This document shows positions 1-11,419 of a stretch of 51,581 bases of DNA, piece by piece. Position 1 is the stretch's first letter. The number at the start of each line of letters is the position of its first letter. Source of the DNA: Tieghemiomyces parasiticus (Eukaryota > Kickxellomycota > Dimargaritomycetes > Dimargaritales > Dimargaritaceae). Under the pieces are notes generated by a model that saw only the letters and a program-made list of their open reading frames with translations, did not search any database and was not told the origin of the DNA. The position numbers were made by a program, and so were the translations under genes. The stretch is from positions 1 through 51,581 of the forward strand of contig JANBPT010000242.1 in NCBI GenBank assembly GCA_027575765.1, given 5' to 3'.

Positions 1-417
1 AGGATATATGGAAGTAGGTAAAGAAAGAGGTGGGATAATAGATACGGATAAAGCGTGAAGCCTGGATAATGCAGACTCCCAAATAGGTAGGCCATCATTG
101 AACGAGATCAAGCTATGACATAGGGTGTGCAGAGGCAGGAATGCAACATCAATCAATGCTTCAATGAGATTATCATTGTGAAGGCATTTCAATCAACCAC
201 AATTACATTATGCAATGGGAGCTAGCTGTGGTTGGTAGGAACTGGGGGTGATTGGTAAAGACAATTTATGCTGAAAAGATCACGATGTTTTAATGAAGAC
301 GTCTTTTCACCGGCTTTTATAGCCAGCTGGGTTAGGTATGAGTCGTAGGTGACATCGTATAAAACGGGGAAGCGGGTGATCTTCGCCTTCGGTTGCAAGT
401 TGGGAGAAGGTAAGTAG
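1..417 (-). other. Possible partial coding region at left edge, unrecognised
   Basis: On the minus strand an open frame enters from about position 195 and runs without a stop to the window edge; it contains a segment reading SLISFNDGLPIWESALSRL. A second open stretch at about 300-410, read on the same strand, contains ITRFPVLYDVTYDSYLTQLA. A weak GTGAAA donor near 323 and an AG near 171 would join them in phase. No family was recognised and no start was found, so this could be chance. The rest of 1-1416 (about 418 to 1416) shows no gene I can support. Confidence 0.2.
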
Positions 418-1416
418 AAACGATTATATGAATAGAGGTTAGTTTATAGCAAGGTTTAGCCGGCGGAAATTGTGGTCGGGTGCAAGCTAGAAGGAAGGTA
501 AAGTGGAAAGTTAAGGTTTTGATGTGGTGTTCGGCGGTGGTAGTGGCGGAGATGAGCTTGGTGGCTTGCCACCCTACTGGTTAGGCAGGAACATCAGTGA
601 TGGTGGGTTGAGTGTGAAGAGTGTTTGGGTGGCTGCCACGAGGTGCGTCTTGACTACCATACCAATAGTCCCAGAACTATATCCTTGCAAAGCTCACCAG
701 TGCCATCTGACGGACGTCCGGGCTGCGGGCTTTTTTTAAGGGAGTGGTGTTCCGTAGGAAGGCGAGCTTGCCATTTATTGACAGTGGTACGGTAAGGGGA
801 AGCCGAGCTCGACATGACAATCAGCTCAGATATAATTTTATCTGACCTGTGATCCTTGGGCCTGGCCATGCTAATAAGGGACTTGCACTTCAAAGTTGGT
901 CATTGTGGGCTGGGTGTGGGGCTTCAGAGGTCGATATAATGGGGGGTGAAGAGGTGAACTATTAAGCGGAGGAATGTACCAATTGTGAAATAGTTTACAC
1001 AGTTCGATTTGATCACCTTAGAGACTTTTAGGTGCGGTCTACAGCGCCAACGTTTGGGACCTCAAACTTTGTGAATTGAAATCACTTTGGACTTTCTATA
1101 AAAAACTTGCAACTTGTAAACTATAATCAATACGTTGACTTTTCGCATACTGCACTGATAGGGAAGCCATAGATTGTCCACATAGTGGCTCAAAAAAGTA
1201 CTAGAAGCAGACCTCATTTGGACCTGCTTCTCATGAGATATCGGCACGGCGACTGCGACGCATGATGCAGGGTTTACATAAAAAAAATAGGACGATTAGC
1301 TTATAATTTTCTTGGTACTTATTGTGGATAGTGAAGAAGATACATTGCGCTACCATGTCATTTGATCACGCACAAGCGTTACACAGGGCTGAGGTGGCAT
1401 ATTGCGTATGCCAGCT

Positions 1417-2872
1417 CTAATGCTCCGAGGGTTTTTCGACGACCCCTTTCCGGTGGCTCTCCTTAGCCAGAGACCCTGTAATGGACAGGACCTCATTGAC
1501 GCGCAGCAACCTGGGAGGAAGGGTACAGATTAAGACAATGCAATTGTTAGTGTGGTTACAAACGGTGAGCAAGGATCGTATTGCCGCACGCTTTCCGATC
1601 TAGCCACACCTATTACTAGCTATTAGACGCGTACTTACTTGATAGCCGCGAAGGTAAGCCGGCCTTTCTTGCCCAACGGCTTGCCTGACCGCGAGGCCAC
1701 CCACTGACCAGTCGACTGTTCGCCGTCGTACTGGCCAGCGGTTTCGCTATCGATCACTTCGGCAGTACCGTTCCCATCCTGGCCATCCTCGTCATGGGCC
1801 GAGTCGGTGATGCCAGCCTGCTGGAACTCGTACCGGTCTTGATCGATTAGCCCGGCCGGGATAGTGGCGTTGAAGGTATCATAGATCAGTAGACCAATGT
1901 GGGCAGGCGATTGGATGTTGATGACACCGGCTGGATCAAGGAGTGAAGGGGAAATGCGGTAAATATTAAGCGAGTTAGTTGAATGCCACCAAACTATCAT
2001 CAACTACAGAGAGTACAGACCGCTGTGGCGCTCATAGTCCTAATATTGAGCGAATAAAGTACGCAGTTCAACTGAGCAACTTACACAAAATGGTACCGGG
2101 GGAAGGCTTCCAGACCAGCATCTTGGTCGTGACATGGAATCGGGAGAAGGGCGACTCGTCCAGGAGTTCGGCGCGAGGCTCAACGAACCGGACTTTGTCG
2201 TAGGCAATTACCACGCCGTGAAGAACAGGCAGGTATCTGTCGAATCAAGGGAAGGGTCCCCCAACGAGATTTTCATGAACGAATCAGGTTAATTTATGTA
2301 GTCTCCGCACCGTACCTAGTCGTAATGACAGATACCTTTAGCAGGCCGGCCGTCTGGTTGAGGCCTCCAGGGCGTGGTTCGCCAAAATCGGATCCCGAGG
2401 CACTTACTTCATCAGAAAGCATCGCAAATACCCGTGTACACCCTTCAGCGGGTCGTTATCAAAACAGGGTGGCAGAGCGATCCGCAACTGCACGGTGATA
2501 TAGGAGAATTCAGGTTCTGGTAAATTGACAGATAGGGCCAACGCGATGACGGTGTAGCAGATGATGTCAGTTAGCGCTGCAGGACGAGTAAGACGGAGCC
2601 GGGCCTAGTAAGGTTCTGCCGCTTCGCGTCAGCTGGTCCATACGACTACGATACCACTCACGAGCCGACTTACCATCGTGAGTCTCGGTCTGAAGAGCCT
2701 GCTCGAGCTGCACAACCTGCTCGCTGCGCTTGGACGGGAGGCTTGGAATAGGGGTCGACCGCAACTTAGACGAGCGCTTGTGGGATTTGGACCGCTTCAA
2801 AGAGGGCTGGTTGGTACCCGGCGATTTGGTCGGGGTCGACTGGTCGCTGGGGGCTTTCCGTTTGCTCGACAT
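1417..2872 (-). CDS. RPA43: RNA polymerase I subunit RPA43 (five exons)
   Basis: Subunit of the Pol I stalk (with Rpa14 in yeast), needed for Rrn3 docking at rDNA in the nucleolus. Exons, read on the minus strand, are 2872-2674, 2516-2408, 2236-2085, 1930-1639 and 1510-1417; all phases match and donors are GTAAGT. The product is 281 aa. A Ser/Lys-rich basic N-terminus (about 66 residues) precedes the Rpb7-N-like fold, seen as YLPVLHGVVIAYDKVRF and SPFSRFHVTTKMLVWKPSPG. The OB-fold part carries SPAHIGLLIYDTFNATIP, a hallmark of this family, and the protein ends with a SITGSL-type strand. A mid-domain acidic insertion (GITDSAHDEDGQDGNG) precedes the last strands. The start at 2872 gives MSSKRKAPSD; an in-frame ATG 20 codons upstream is less likely. 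The last intron removes an in-frame TAA at 1635, so a short four-exon reading would be wrong. Transcribed divergently from TMA7. Confidence 0.9.
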
Positions 2873-3571
2873 GGCGGGACGGTTTGCGTTATAAGTGAGC
2901 AGGGTGACGGTAAAGAGGGACGTGTAGGCCACTGTGGGTCTATTGGGGATAAAGAGAGGAAATGCTAGTAACTGTCAAGAAATGCACGTACTGCCGAATG
3001 CCTTCGCACTTTACAACAACCCGTCTTGAGGACGCCCTGGTGCATACGTGGGTAACGTTTCGAACGGTGACCTAGTTGTTCATACACATCGCTGTACGCG
3101 ATGCCTACCGTCGTTTTTTTCTGCCAACTTTTTCGTGATGCCTCGACTTGGAGATATGGCTTCCGCGGTTGGGCTAAATTAACTGTCACGTGATTATAAA
3201 ACTGCCCTGCTCAGGGACCCATTTCCTACGGACGCTAGGTGGGCTTTAAATCGGGTATACCTTTAAAACTTGCATGACCACCACACCAGTGACAAAAAAA
3301 AAAGAGGAGGGGAGCAATGAATAGCGGGGTTGACAAAATTGGCTACCCTGCTATCGACTCAAATAGAGTGGTCTAGCTGACGTGACGCAGGCCACCCCAG
3401 TCAAGACGCCTCGGCCATTTAGCCGGCGTTGGACACCACCCACCACCCATTCAAGTATTAGAATCGTTCGCAACGTTTACCTAACCATCGCAATTGTTGT
3501 ATACACTTCCTGTATATACCCTTACTCCCCACGACGCCCCCACCACTATCCTACCAACCACTCTTGCCACC
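2873..3571. promoter_or_regulatory. Divergent intergenic region between RPA43 and TMA7
   Basis: About 700 nt separate the two divergent start codons. It must hold both promoters, plausibly coordinated because both genes serve ribosome production; that link is inference. An A-run lies near 3293-3303. No further gene is seen. Confidence 0.4.
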
Positions 3572-4090
3572 ATGTCCGGCCGTCAAGGTAAATGTCTCCT
3601 GGCTTACATCTGGAGGCTCCGGTTCCGCCATCACGGCGACCTCCCCTCCTCCAGGCCTTTCTTTACTGTACCGATGGTGCCCCTCCACACTGCCTTACCA
3701 TTGTTGTGTGTACACCTTGATTCTCCCATCTCTATTTGAAATATTTCGCAGGAGGAAAAGCCAAACCGCTCAAGAAGCCCAAGAAGGCACAGAACGAGCA
3801 CGATGAGGTAAGCACTATCCAATAACTTTACGGAACCCTGTCAATGTGAGACGTCGCCCTTGACTTTGCAAACAAAGAAGCGACGCTTGCATAAGATAGA
3901 CACCCCACGTACCCGCCCATTAACGCTGGCCGTAATAATCCATACCTTACAATTTCTGATGACACAGGTCGACGCCGAGTTCCTGAAGAAAAAGAAGGAG
4001 GAAAAGGCCGCCATGGAGGCCATGAAGAAGCAGGCGCAGAAGGGTGGCCCGCTCGTTACCGGCGGAATCAAGAAGTCTGGTAAGAAATAG
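3572..4090 (+). CDS. TMA7: Translation machinery-associated protein 7 (three exons)
   Basis: Small ribosome-associated protein of unknown mechanism, conserved across eukaryotes. Exons are 3572-3587, 3752-3807 and 3968-4090, with donors GTAAAT and GTAAGC and acceptors TTCGCAG and ACACAG; all phases match. The product is 64 aa, the usual length of the family. It starts MSGRQGGKAKPLKKPKKAQ and ends GGPLVTGGIKKSGKK; this basic C-terminal block is the family signature. A Lys/Glu-rich helix (EFLKKKKEEKAAMEAMKK) lies between. The ATG context is CACCATGT. The first exon has only 16 coding bases. The gene faces CENP-L tail to tail, with about 175 nt between the stop codons. Confidence 0.95.
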
Positions 4091-4265
4091 CCGGCTTGAG
4101 TGCCCAACCCCACACACGCCCTCGCGAGTGACTGACGACCGCCAGTGTCAAACGCCCTTATCGTTTCTGGTCTACACTTCCCACCCTTTTCGCAATAAAT
4201 GTCATCCATGCGGGTTGAAAGTATGGACATTGGTAAGGGTATTTATTATTCTACATTGATACGGG

Positions 4266-6170
4266 TTATACCAGCAAACTTTTGCCATACCGGCCGGAGC
4301 AGCAACTTCTAAAGGCTACTCCTCCTGTTGGTGGTGAGGGGTCAGGGCGCAGAGCTGAGCGAGCCAGAAGGGCGAGAATTCCGCATAAGAGGCGCTGAAA
4401 AACTACCCAGTGTATAAAGAGAGAGCGTAAGAAAGTAGTGAAGATAATAGCCGAGGGTCGGTTGGAAGTGGATTTGTCAGGGCGGCAGGGATTAAAATGA
4501 GCTTACCAGACTACCGCCATAGACGGGTTCCTACCTCGGGATAATAGCTCCCTTCTCATAACGACACTTACTTTTAGTTTCCCGTCCGCCGTCAGGCAGG
4601 CATTACCAGTTCCAAAGAGGTCTGGGGTGAAACGGTCGACCCGGATGTGAAAGTTCGCCCCAAAGTGGGCCTCGACAATGTCCAGGACACTTAGTTCATA
4701 GCGGGTCTCGTCGGTAGGGTCTGCGGATAGGAATACGAGAGGTGAAGGTAAGAAATTGGAGCCAACTTCAACTTAATCTTTCTTAAAAAAAGCACCACTG
4801 ATTGAGAATCGAGCCAATCAAGGTTTATAGGCGAGGGACAGCTAGCCGACTTGTAACGAGCCAAAGGAAACGATACTAACCGTAATCAGGCCGTTCCGAG
4901 CGCGATCTGTAGTTGGGAGTCAGGGTGGGGGGAGGTAGGTGATTGAGAGGAGCGTAGGGTCAGTTCGCCCACGCACCGGTCGTGTGCCCTCCCTGTCATG
5001 GTTTACTGATGTAGTTTCAACGATGCCTGCCATGTAGCTCAAGATTCACTTACTTTATCCAAATATCTACAACGGACTGAACAGGCAGAGCAATGACCAT
5101 TTTCTGCAGAGATTTTGTCGACGTAGGAACCTGATAGTGTAGTTCAAACGGCTTGTAGTCTTCCGTGATGACCACGGCACGTTCTAGTTGGGTTCATATT
5201 AGCGACCAGGGGGATGAAGACGGTGAGTACGGACATGGTGAGTTAGCCATGGTGCGGCAGGGTCATCGGGTGGCGCTACGTCTTTGGCCGGATCTGGCAG
5301 CAGGTAATACCGAACTGTCCCATAGGGATCCCTTACGGCGGCATGCTTACCGGCAACATCGAGTTCGGCCAGCTGGTCTAGCCAAGCCCAGCTCCACCAC
5401 GACACGACCTGGGTCATGAGGGACCGCGGGAGCCGCCAAGGCTGCAGGCGGCAGTCGAACCGCGTCTGGAGCCAGTTTTCAAAGGCTGACCGCACGGCGA
5501 CGGGGCCCTTGAATAGCGCGAGCGGAAACTCGAGGGGGGTTCCGGGTGCCGATGGGGAGGCGGAGGGGCTTTCCCCGGTAGCCCACCGCTCACCGTAGTC
5601 GTGCAGAGAGGTGAATACGGCCAGGGCGCTAGCCGACTGTTTGGCGCCCCGCGTATTGACCGTCGAATACCGGATACTGAAATACACGAACGACCCCAAA
5701 GGTTGGTCAAGGTCGGTAACAAAGTGAAGCCGGACGCCATCCGCGGGTATGACGAGACCAGTTGATGCCACCGCTACACCGGTATTTCTGGGCTGTACGG
5801 GGGGTTCCTGACCCAACAGGGCCGTAGGCATGGCGAGCTCACTCTGGAGATAGGTACGCAACTCCGAGGCGTAGGTCCGGGCCAGTTCCGGTCGAAAGTC
5901 ATACCAGGCGGTGCACAACGACAGGGACCAAGTCTTGAGAACCAGAGCCTTGGCAAATTCCGCCTGAGGGGTAAAGTGCCAGTCGGTACCCCATATCGGT
6001 GCGGAAGTTGACGAGCCGTGGCCAGCAGTGGCGATACGGGTCGCCGTGCGAACTGTCTGGGGAGTTTTCCATTGCCGCAAGCGTGCGCCTGGCCCCACAG
6101 ACTGGAGCAGGGCCTTGGTCTGTCGAATTCCCCGAATCGAACGGCCGGGGGCAGGAGTAGGGTGCGACAT
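4266..6170 (-). CDS. CENPL: Centromere protein L (Fta1/Iml3 orthologue; five exons)
   Basis: Component of the inner kinetochore CCAN, where CENP-L pairs with CENP-N and contacts CENP-A chromatin. Proposed exons on the minus strand: 6170-5231, 5183-5054, 4906-4881 (26 nt), 4720-4572 and 4394-4266; phases match throughout and the product is 457 aa. Family features are the opening LVLKTWSLSLCTAWYDF, the central WLQTRFDCRLQPWRL, and the C-terminal strand block FTPDLFGTGNACLTADGKLK, which aligns with the human CENP-L end. The N-terminal 60 residues are basic and low in conservation. The start at 6170 (MSHPTPAP) is chosen because the frame upstream looks like non-coding sequence. The first intron uses an unusual GTACTC donor and is only 47 nt, so that boundary and the exact C-terminus (last exon) are less certain. 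The C-terminal exon encodes a Leu/Ala-rich helix. Confidence 0.75.
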
Positions 6171-6622
6171 GGGTGAGATGAGCGGGTGGAAGGAGGAGGA
6201 GGGGAATGGTGAAGTGCCAACTAGTATTGGTGAGAAAAAGTGACAAAATGCGTAGAAAGGATGCATGGCTCTCAGAGAGGGCGGGCCATAGCGGGTGGAC
6301 AGGGCGAAGTGCAAGGGTAAACAAGCCGCCGCGCTGACCCAGGCACTAGGTCCGATACCATACGGCTTCAGGAGCCAGCCCAAGAACGCTGTGCTCGACA
6401 CGGGGCTCAAGGCTCCAGGCGTTCGCTTACGATTCATCTGTCTCTGGTATGGCTGGTTTGCAGTAGCTAGCAGGCTACCTCTCGACAGGACGGTGTCAAG
6501 TTTATGTAGTTTATAACCTGCGTCCTGCGCACATGACATCCTTTATTGGATCCAGTTGAGCCGACAACCCCGCAAAATAGTACAGTTAAAACAAGTCGCA
6601 CCGGGGCACGTTTTCCACTAAA
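6171..6622. other. Intergenic, CENP-L upstream region
   Basis: About 450 nt between the CENP-L start and the stop of the Maf-family gene, both on the minus strand. The reading frame of CENP-L stays open upstream to about 6539, but the sequence lacks conserved content. No separate gene is seen. Confidence 0.4.
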
Positions 6623-7898
6623 CTATGGCCACCCAGCCGCCTTCGCCATGCGGTGGAGCATCGTGAAGAAGAGGTGGCTGGGGAATCCGACCTGCCGTGA
6701 ATAAGGTAGGGCGTATTAGGCGCGATACAAACAGCAACGGTAGAGTGATTAATACACCGGATAGGGGCCCGTGCCGGCGCCACAAAACACAGGCCGGCCT
6801 TGCCAGGCAATCAGGTCGACCACCAGCGTCAGGATAGTTTTCTACCTACCACGTTATAGTAATCGCCCTGGATCCCAGACACGAAGAATGCCGCCAGGCC
6901 TTGGTAGCCGTATGCGCCAGCCTTATCCATAGGCTCGCCCGTAGCCACGTACGCCCGGAGAGCCTCCTCGGGGATGTCCGCGTCGAATGTGACTTGGGTG
7001 GTCTCTGTTGCACAGTAACTGAAGCAGGTCGAATCGGATCGTACCTGCCACATTGGTCGGGAAGCCCCGATGGCTATGGGGTCCGCCACCGTTGCGTCCG
7101 TTGGCGCTGACGGTACGGATGGGGCAGCCGGAAGTTGGTCCGGGGGAAAAGGCCCACCCAGAAGACAGAGCGCTGTGACCACATGGTGCGGGTGGTCCCG
7201 GTAACTGCATAGAGTGGCCAAGGCCGCGGCCTCGTCAACCGGCTTCTCCAGAATACACCCGTTCGCGTATACTATCGTGTCGGCGCCGATGATGAGGTAG
7301 GGCCGGTCACCTGGCTGAAAGGCGGCCTACTCGGAGACGGGACGAGGGAGGCATATTGACCAGGGTAATTAGGAGTCGATACTATTTAGGGGGGATGGAA
7401 AGTCTGCTTGCGAGAGCTTCTGCGTTTAGTGTAGGGCGTAGACTCCAATAAAAAGAAACATACTAATCGACACTGGCAAACTACCAACGGTAGATCAAGC
7501 AGTGCCAGTTGGACTTACGTTTAAGCGCTCAGACACATCGAGGGCCTTACGGTAAGCATTCTCAGCCACATAGTCACCAGGATGCTGGAAGTGGGCCTTT
7601 TCAAGGTCCTCCGGGAAGCTGCTAACGACCACCTCAAACTCGATACCCTGGACATAGCGAGGCGAAAGTGTTCCAATAGGCCATATTATAAGTAGTTACC
7701 CGGTGGAGAGAAGGTGTGTGGCTGGTCCGTGGACCGCTTTACTCCCAGGGACCTTCTCTGTTTCGCTATTTAAGCACAAGCTCCATGCGCGCTTACCAGA
7801 TTGCGTAGAATGTCCAGGCGGCGAGGTGAGCCGGAGGCCAGGACGATGCGGTACTGCCGTTGCAGGTCCGTCAGAAACGGTACGGAGAGGCTGGTCAT
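6623..7898 (-). CDS. Maf-family nucleoside triphosphate pyrophosphatase (four exons)
   Basis: Maf/ASMTL-type house-cleaning enzyme that hydrolyses non-canonical or modified NTPs to NMP and PPi in the cytosol. Exons on the minus strand are 7898-7797, 7647-7519, 7314-6850 and 6691-6623; donors are GTAAGC, GTAAGT and GTAGGT, phases match, product 254 aa. Visible motifs: IVLASGSPRRLDIL (phosphate-binding loop, residues about 15-28), FEVVVSSFPEDL, LIIGADTIV with the catalytic Asp, ILEKP, CATETTQVTF, and GEPMDKAGAYGYQG near the C-terminus. The last exon reads VGFPSHLFFTMLHRMAKAAGWP, the expected NVVG-P end. A Pro/Ala-rich insertion of about 35 residues (GGPFPPDQLPAAPSVPSAP onward) interrupts the usual position between the HHVVTA strand and the next. 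Start chosen at MTSLSVPF; an in-frame ATG at 7970 is possible. Confidence 0.9.
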
Positions 7899-9400
7899 GG
7901 CTGGAAGGGATGGAGGAGAATGCTTAGGTGAGGGTGGCGGGTTGGAGCGGTCGTAGTTGATGCTGGGCAAGAGGCCACACTGGGGTGTTTATGTCATAAC
8001 GTCACCTAACCTGTGCGTGGTGGGTAAATCTGTTAGTCACACGGCGGACCTTCATCCCGCTTGAAAAAGCTGGTGGTGACCCCATCCCTGTGCTGCGGCG
8101 GTCGCCGCCTACTCAGCCAACTAACGAGCACCGGTTTTACTACGAACCTCAAGCTATCCCTTACAGACCGAGGTGATAACCGCTAGGCAAGCCTTGTACA
8201 ATCCCGCTTGCCTCATCACCCCAGGTAGGCCCCCCCATAGCAGTGCAACTATCCACCAGCAAGCCATGCACCAAGTTATACTGTATTTAAAAGATGACCT
8301 AATCCGTCAAGTCAATCTACTGAAGCACGATGGTCATGACACTCAAAGCTTCCAAACTCATCAACAGCTAATGGTACTGATCAGGGATGTAGTACGTACA
8401 CGCCCGAGTGCAGCTAGCTAGGTATGATATACATGCGCAGGCGCAAAGAAGGTCATCCGAGGAGTGGTGGTAGCAGCAAATGGACCCGGCAGACAAATTT
8501 TCGGGGAGCTCGGGCTAGACTATATAGATACCGAGGGGTTGATTATAGGGCTGGTGGTCACAGGGACGCCCCCTCACGTACTGGAAGGCCCCCGGCGATC
8601 AGTCGGTGACCATATCCCAGCCCCGATTCCACCACGGTAGACCCAGAGGTTTCAAGCACAGGGAGCAGGGAAGGATACAGACGGCGAATATAACGAACCT
8701 GATTGTAGAAAATGTGGTACTGTCAACGTTGAGTTGATATATAGGCAGATTGCGGTAGCGGTGGTGACAGAGTGGCAGCGACGGTTCCAAAAAATGAGGC
8801 GAATGATAAAGACAGAGTGGGAAGATGTACGGCAGGGCTAGGCTAAATAAAGAGACGGCGGGTTGGCAGATCGTCAACCGGAACGGACGAGGAAGTGGTC
8901 CTACTATCTTTGCTAGGGCGAACGGGGACGGAAGGGGCCTGGGAATGAGCTGGAGGTGGGGTAAGTAAAATGGGAAAAGGTTAGTCGGCAATGGAGGAGG
9001 GGGCTGAAGCGGCGACAGGAGGCGAGTGGGAGAGGGACGCGGGGAGGGGAGCTCCAGGGTGTCGCTCGTCCGCGCGCCCGCTACAAAAACAACTGTCGTC
9101 GATGTTTCCTTCGCCGCTTCGCTTGGTCGCTAGACGATAGTGATCCCCCCAAAAAATCATATTGGATACTGAACTAAGGCCCAGTAGGACGAGGTGAGCT
9201 AGTAGGCACAAGGGCCGAGACCACGCCAGGCAGACCCCAAGTAGATATAGGTGTGTATGGCCTGGTACGTCAGAAAATAAACCTAGGGAAGCGACACCGC
9301 TTCGCATGGCTAAAACGGGCCTCTGGTTGCTGCTGGTACAAGATTAGTCGGGAGTGGACCTTAAGTTTGAAGGGTCCAAACGGTAAGTTATCTGGTAGTA
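7899..9400. other. Gene-poor stretch with two open frames of unknown origin
   Basis: No gene was recognised. On the plus strand one open frame at about 8040-8180 (contains HRFYYEPQAIPYRP) is followed in another frame by one at 8161-8421 (contains MHQVILYLKDDLIRQVNLLK). Neither has an ATG start, and no domain was recognised; they may be relics of a mobile element or chance. The minus strand from 8599 to 9307 also carries open frames that look like low-complexity noise. Confidence 0.25.
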
Positions 9401-11419
9401 CTAAATCTGACCGGTAATGTCCGACTTGCTGGCTTTGGTCAGGCACTGCGTGATGGCTGACAAGGACTCTTTGCATTTCAGCACCGGGTGCCCGGCCTTA
9501 TCTTGGGCGAGGGTGGCGTTGTACTCCTGGAGTTGGGCCTTCGTCGCCTCAACACTGGCGAAGGCCAATTCTTGGCAAATGAACTGTACCGAGAGGTCGC
9601 TGCGGTAGCTGGAAAAGAGTAGGGGAAAAGGTGGATATCGTGTCAAAGGATAGGAAGGTGATTAAAACCGGCATGCCTAACGAATAGAAGCCGCAGGGGG
9701 TGGTTTAGCCCGAAAGCGCCACGAATACCGGCACCCACGCCGCTACGGGGTTACTCACCTCTTGGACATGGCCATGAGGGCCAGTACGCGCTCCCGCGGG
9801 ACAAAGTGGTTCATCAGGTAGACGTTCATATTGGGTGCGGACCGGTACAGTGTGAAAAGGCGGTGGTAATTGGATGTGACCACGGCAGTGCGCACGTTCA
9901 AGGCGTGTTCGACAGCCGGGTTTCGTTTCTGCTCAGGCGTAAGTTGGGAAAGAAGATGGGCCATATCTATGGGAAAGTAGGGAGTGAAAAGAAAAGTGAG
10001 CAGTAAAAAAAGGTAGGATTAGTGGCGAGGACTGGAAGGAGCGACGGGACCGTTACACCAAGTAAAAATAGCGGCCTCGACAAAAAGATTAGCCAGGGGA
10101 CCAAAGCACTTACCTGACTTCTTCTGTACGTGGATCAGGTATAGAATACGGTAGGCCAGAAACTCCAGCTCGTGGCCAGTAATAGCCAGCCGATACAGCT
10201 CAGCGAGCTTGGTCTGGCAAAGGTTGTACTCGCCCAGGTCGCCCGTTTCGATAGCAATGCGGGCGTGAGTTTCGTACACCCGGACTGTGAAGGCGTTCTG
10301 GATCCGCTGGACGGTCAGATCTTGGCGAACAGATTTAAACTGCTCACGAATGAACGGATAGTTCCGCTCCTTCTGCCATTTGGCTAGGAGGTGGTCGAGC
10401 GTCCGCGTGAGCGCGGCCAAGGGTCGCACCGTCAGCGGGTCAGGCGCCGAGGTCAGCCGCAGATACGGCTTCTCCAGCTGCGTGCTGGTTCCCACGATGG
10501 TGTGTTCATCCCAGTCCAGCACCCCTTCGCCCACGTCAGCCGCCGGTTCGGCCTTGGCCGCCGGCTCGGCGCTGTCTGTTGTTGACTTGCTAAACCGCGC
10601 CGCTCGCTGGGCCAACATATCCGGGCTGTCGGTCGCGCATTTGACCGCCTGCTTTTTTATGGCATTTTTGGCCCCGGGTGCTGGCTTGGTTTTGGCCGTA
10701 GGTAGCAACTTCGGCGGGGGGTTGGGGGTCGGTTTCTGTACTGGTTGGCAGCCAGCCGGGAGGGGTTCCCGCTCCCATTCAGTCTGCATGAGTAGACCCT
10801 CCTTGATCTTAGCCATGATGAGTGACTTGAGTTCGGTCTCTACCTGGGCCCTGCGGCTAGAGTCCGTGGCCTGGTAGGCCCGGGTGACGTAGTCACGGAG
10901 GTCCGGCGGCCAGCTGCGGGCCACTGACGACTCCTTGGACGCGTCAAAGGTCGGGGCGGGAGGCTGGGGCTCTGATTCAACTTTGACCGTCGGATGGCCA
11001 GTGACGGTCAGGACCGGCTTGGCTTTAGGCTCACTGGTACTGCCTCCCTGCTTGCCGGACGGGGACTTGCTGGTCCGTTTCTTTTTGTTGGGCGGCTTCA
11101 CCGCTGTGTATGCGGGTTGGTCCTGGGACGGGGGCGGGGCGGCGAACGTTGGGGGCTGTTGCGTCGCCAGTGGGGGGGCGGGGGAGGATGCATGATTCAG
11201 TGGGGCAGAGGGATAACCCCCAACCGGATATCCATAAGCAGCATAATAGTAAGCTGCGGGATCGGCAGCGTAGGCTTTCTGGGCGGCGGAATCCTGGGCA
11301 ACAGCCGTGTCCGTCGGGTAAGCGTACCCGGTGTGCCAGGGGTAGACCGGGGCAGAAGCCGCCGGGTCGGTAGTGGACACAGGGGGCGCTGATTGAGCAG
11401 CGGCAGCTTCGTAATTCAT
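9401..11419 (-). CDS. THP3: THP3/LENG8-type SAC3/GANP domain protein (three exons)
   Basis: Member of the SAC3/GANP family; yeast Thp3 acts with Csn12 in transcription elongation and mRNA processing in the nucleus. Exons on the minus strand are 11419-10114, 9966-9759 and 9608-9401 with donors GTAAGT and GTGAGT; phases match, product 573 aa. Residues 1-130 are Ala/Pro/Tyr-rich and low complexity (several AAYYYAAYGYP-like runs), then a basic NKKKRTSKSPSGK stretch. The family core begins near residue 325 (KPYLRLTSAPDP), includes VRQDLTVQRIQNAFTVRVYE, GDLGEYNLCQTKLAELY and EFLAYRILYLIH, and continues in exons 2 and 3 with NYHRLFTLYRSAPNMNVYLM and LSVQFICQELAFASVEA. The end ...KCKESLSAI matches the usual C-terminal strand. 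The alternative of SAC3 itself is less likely because the LENG8-type order fits better. Confidence 0.9.

Noticed and set aside
6171..6539. N-terminal extension of CENP-L to an upstream ATG at 6539
   Set aside because: The extra 123 residues have no conserved content and look like translated upstream DNA; the ATG at 6170 fits the family better.
8424..8609. 61-codon Arg/Gly-rich plus-strand frame
   Set aside because: Composition is low complexity and no start context or domain supports it.
10380..10877. 165-codon plus-strand frame inside THP3
   Set aside because: Antisense shadow of the well-supported SAC3-domain gene.
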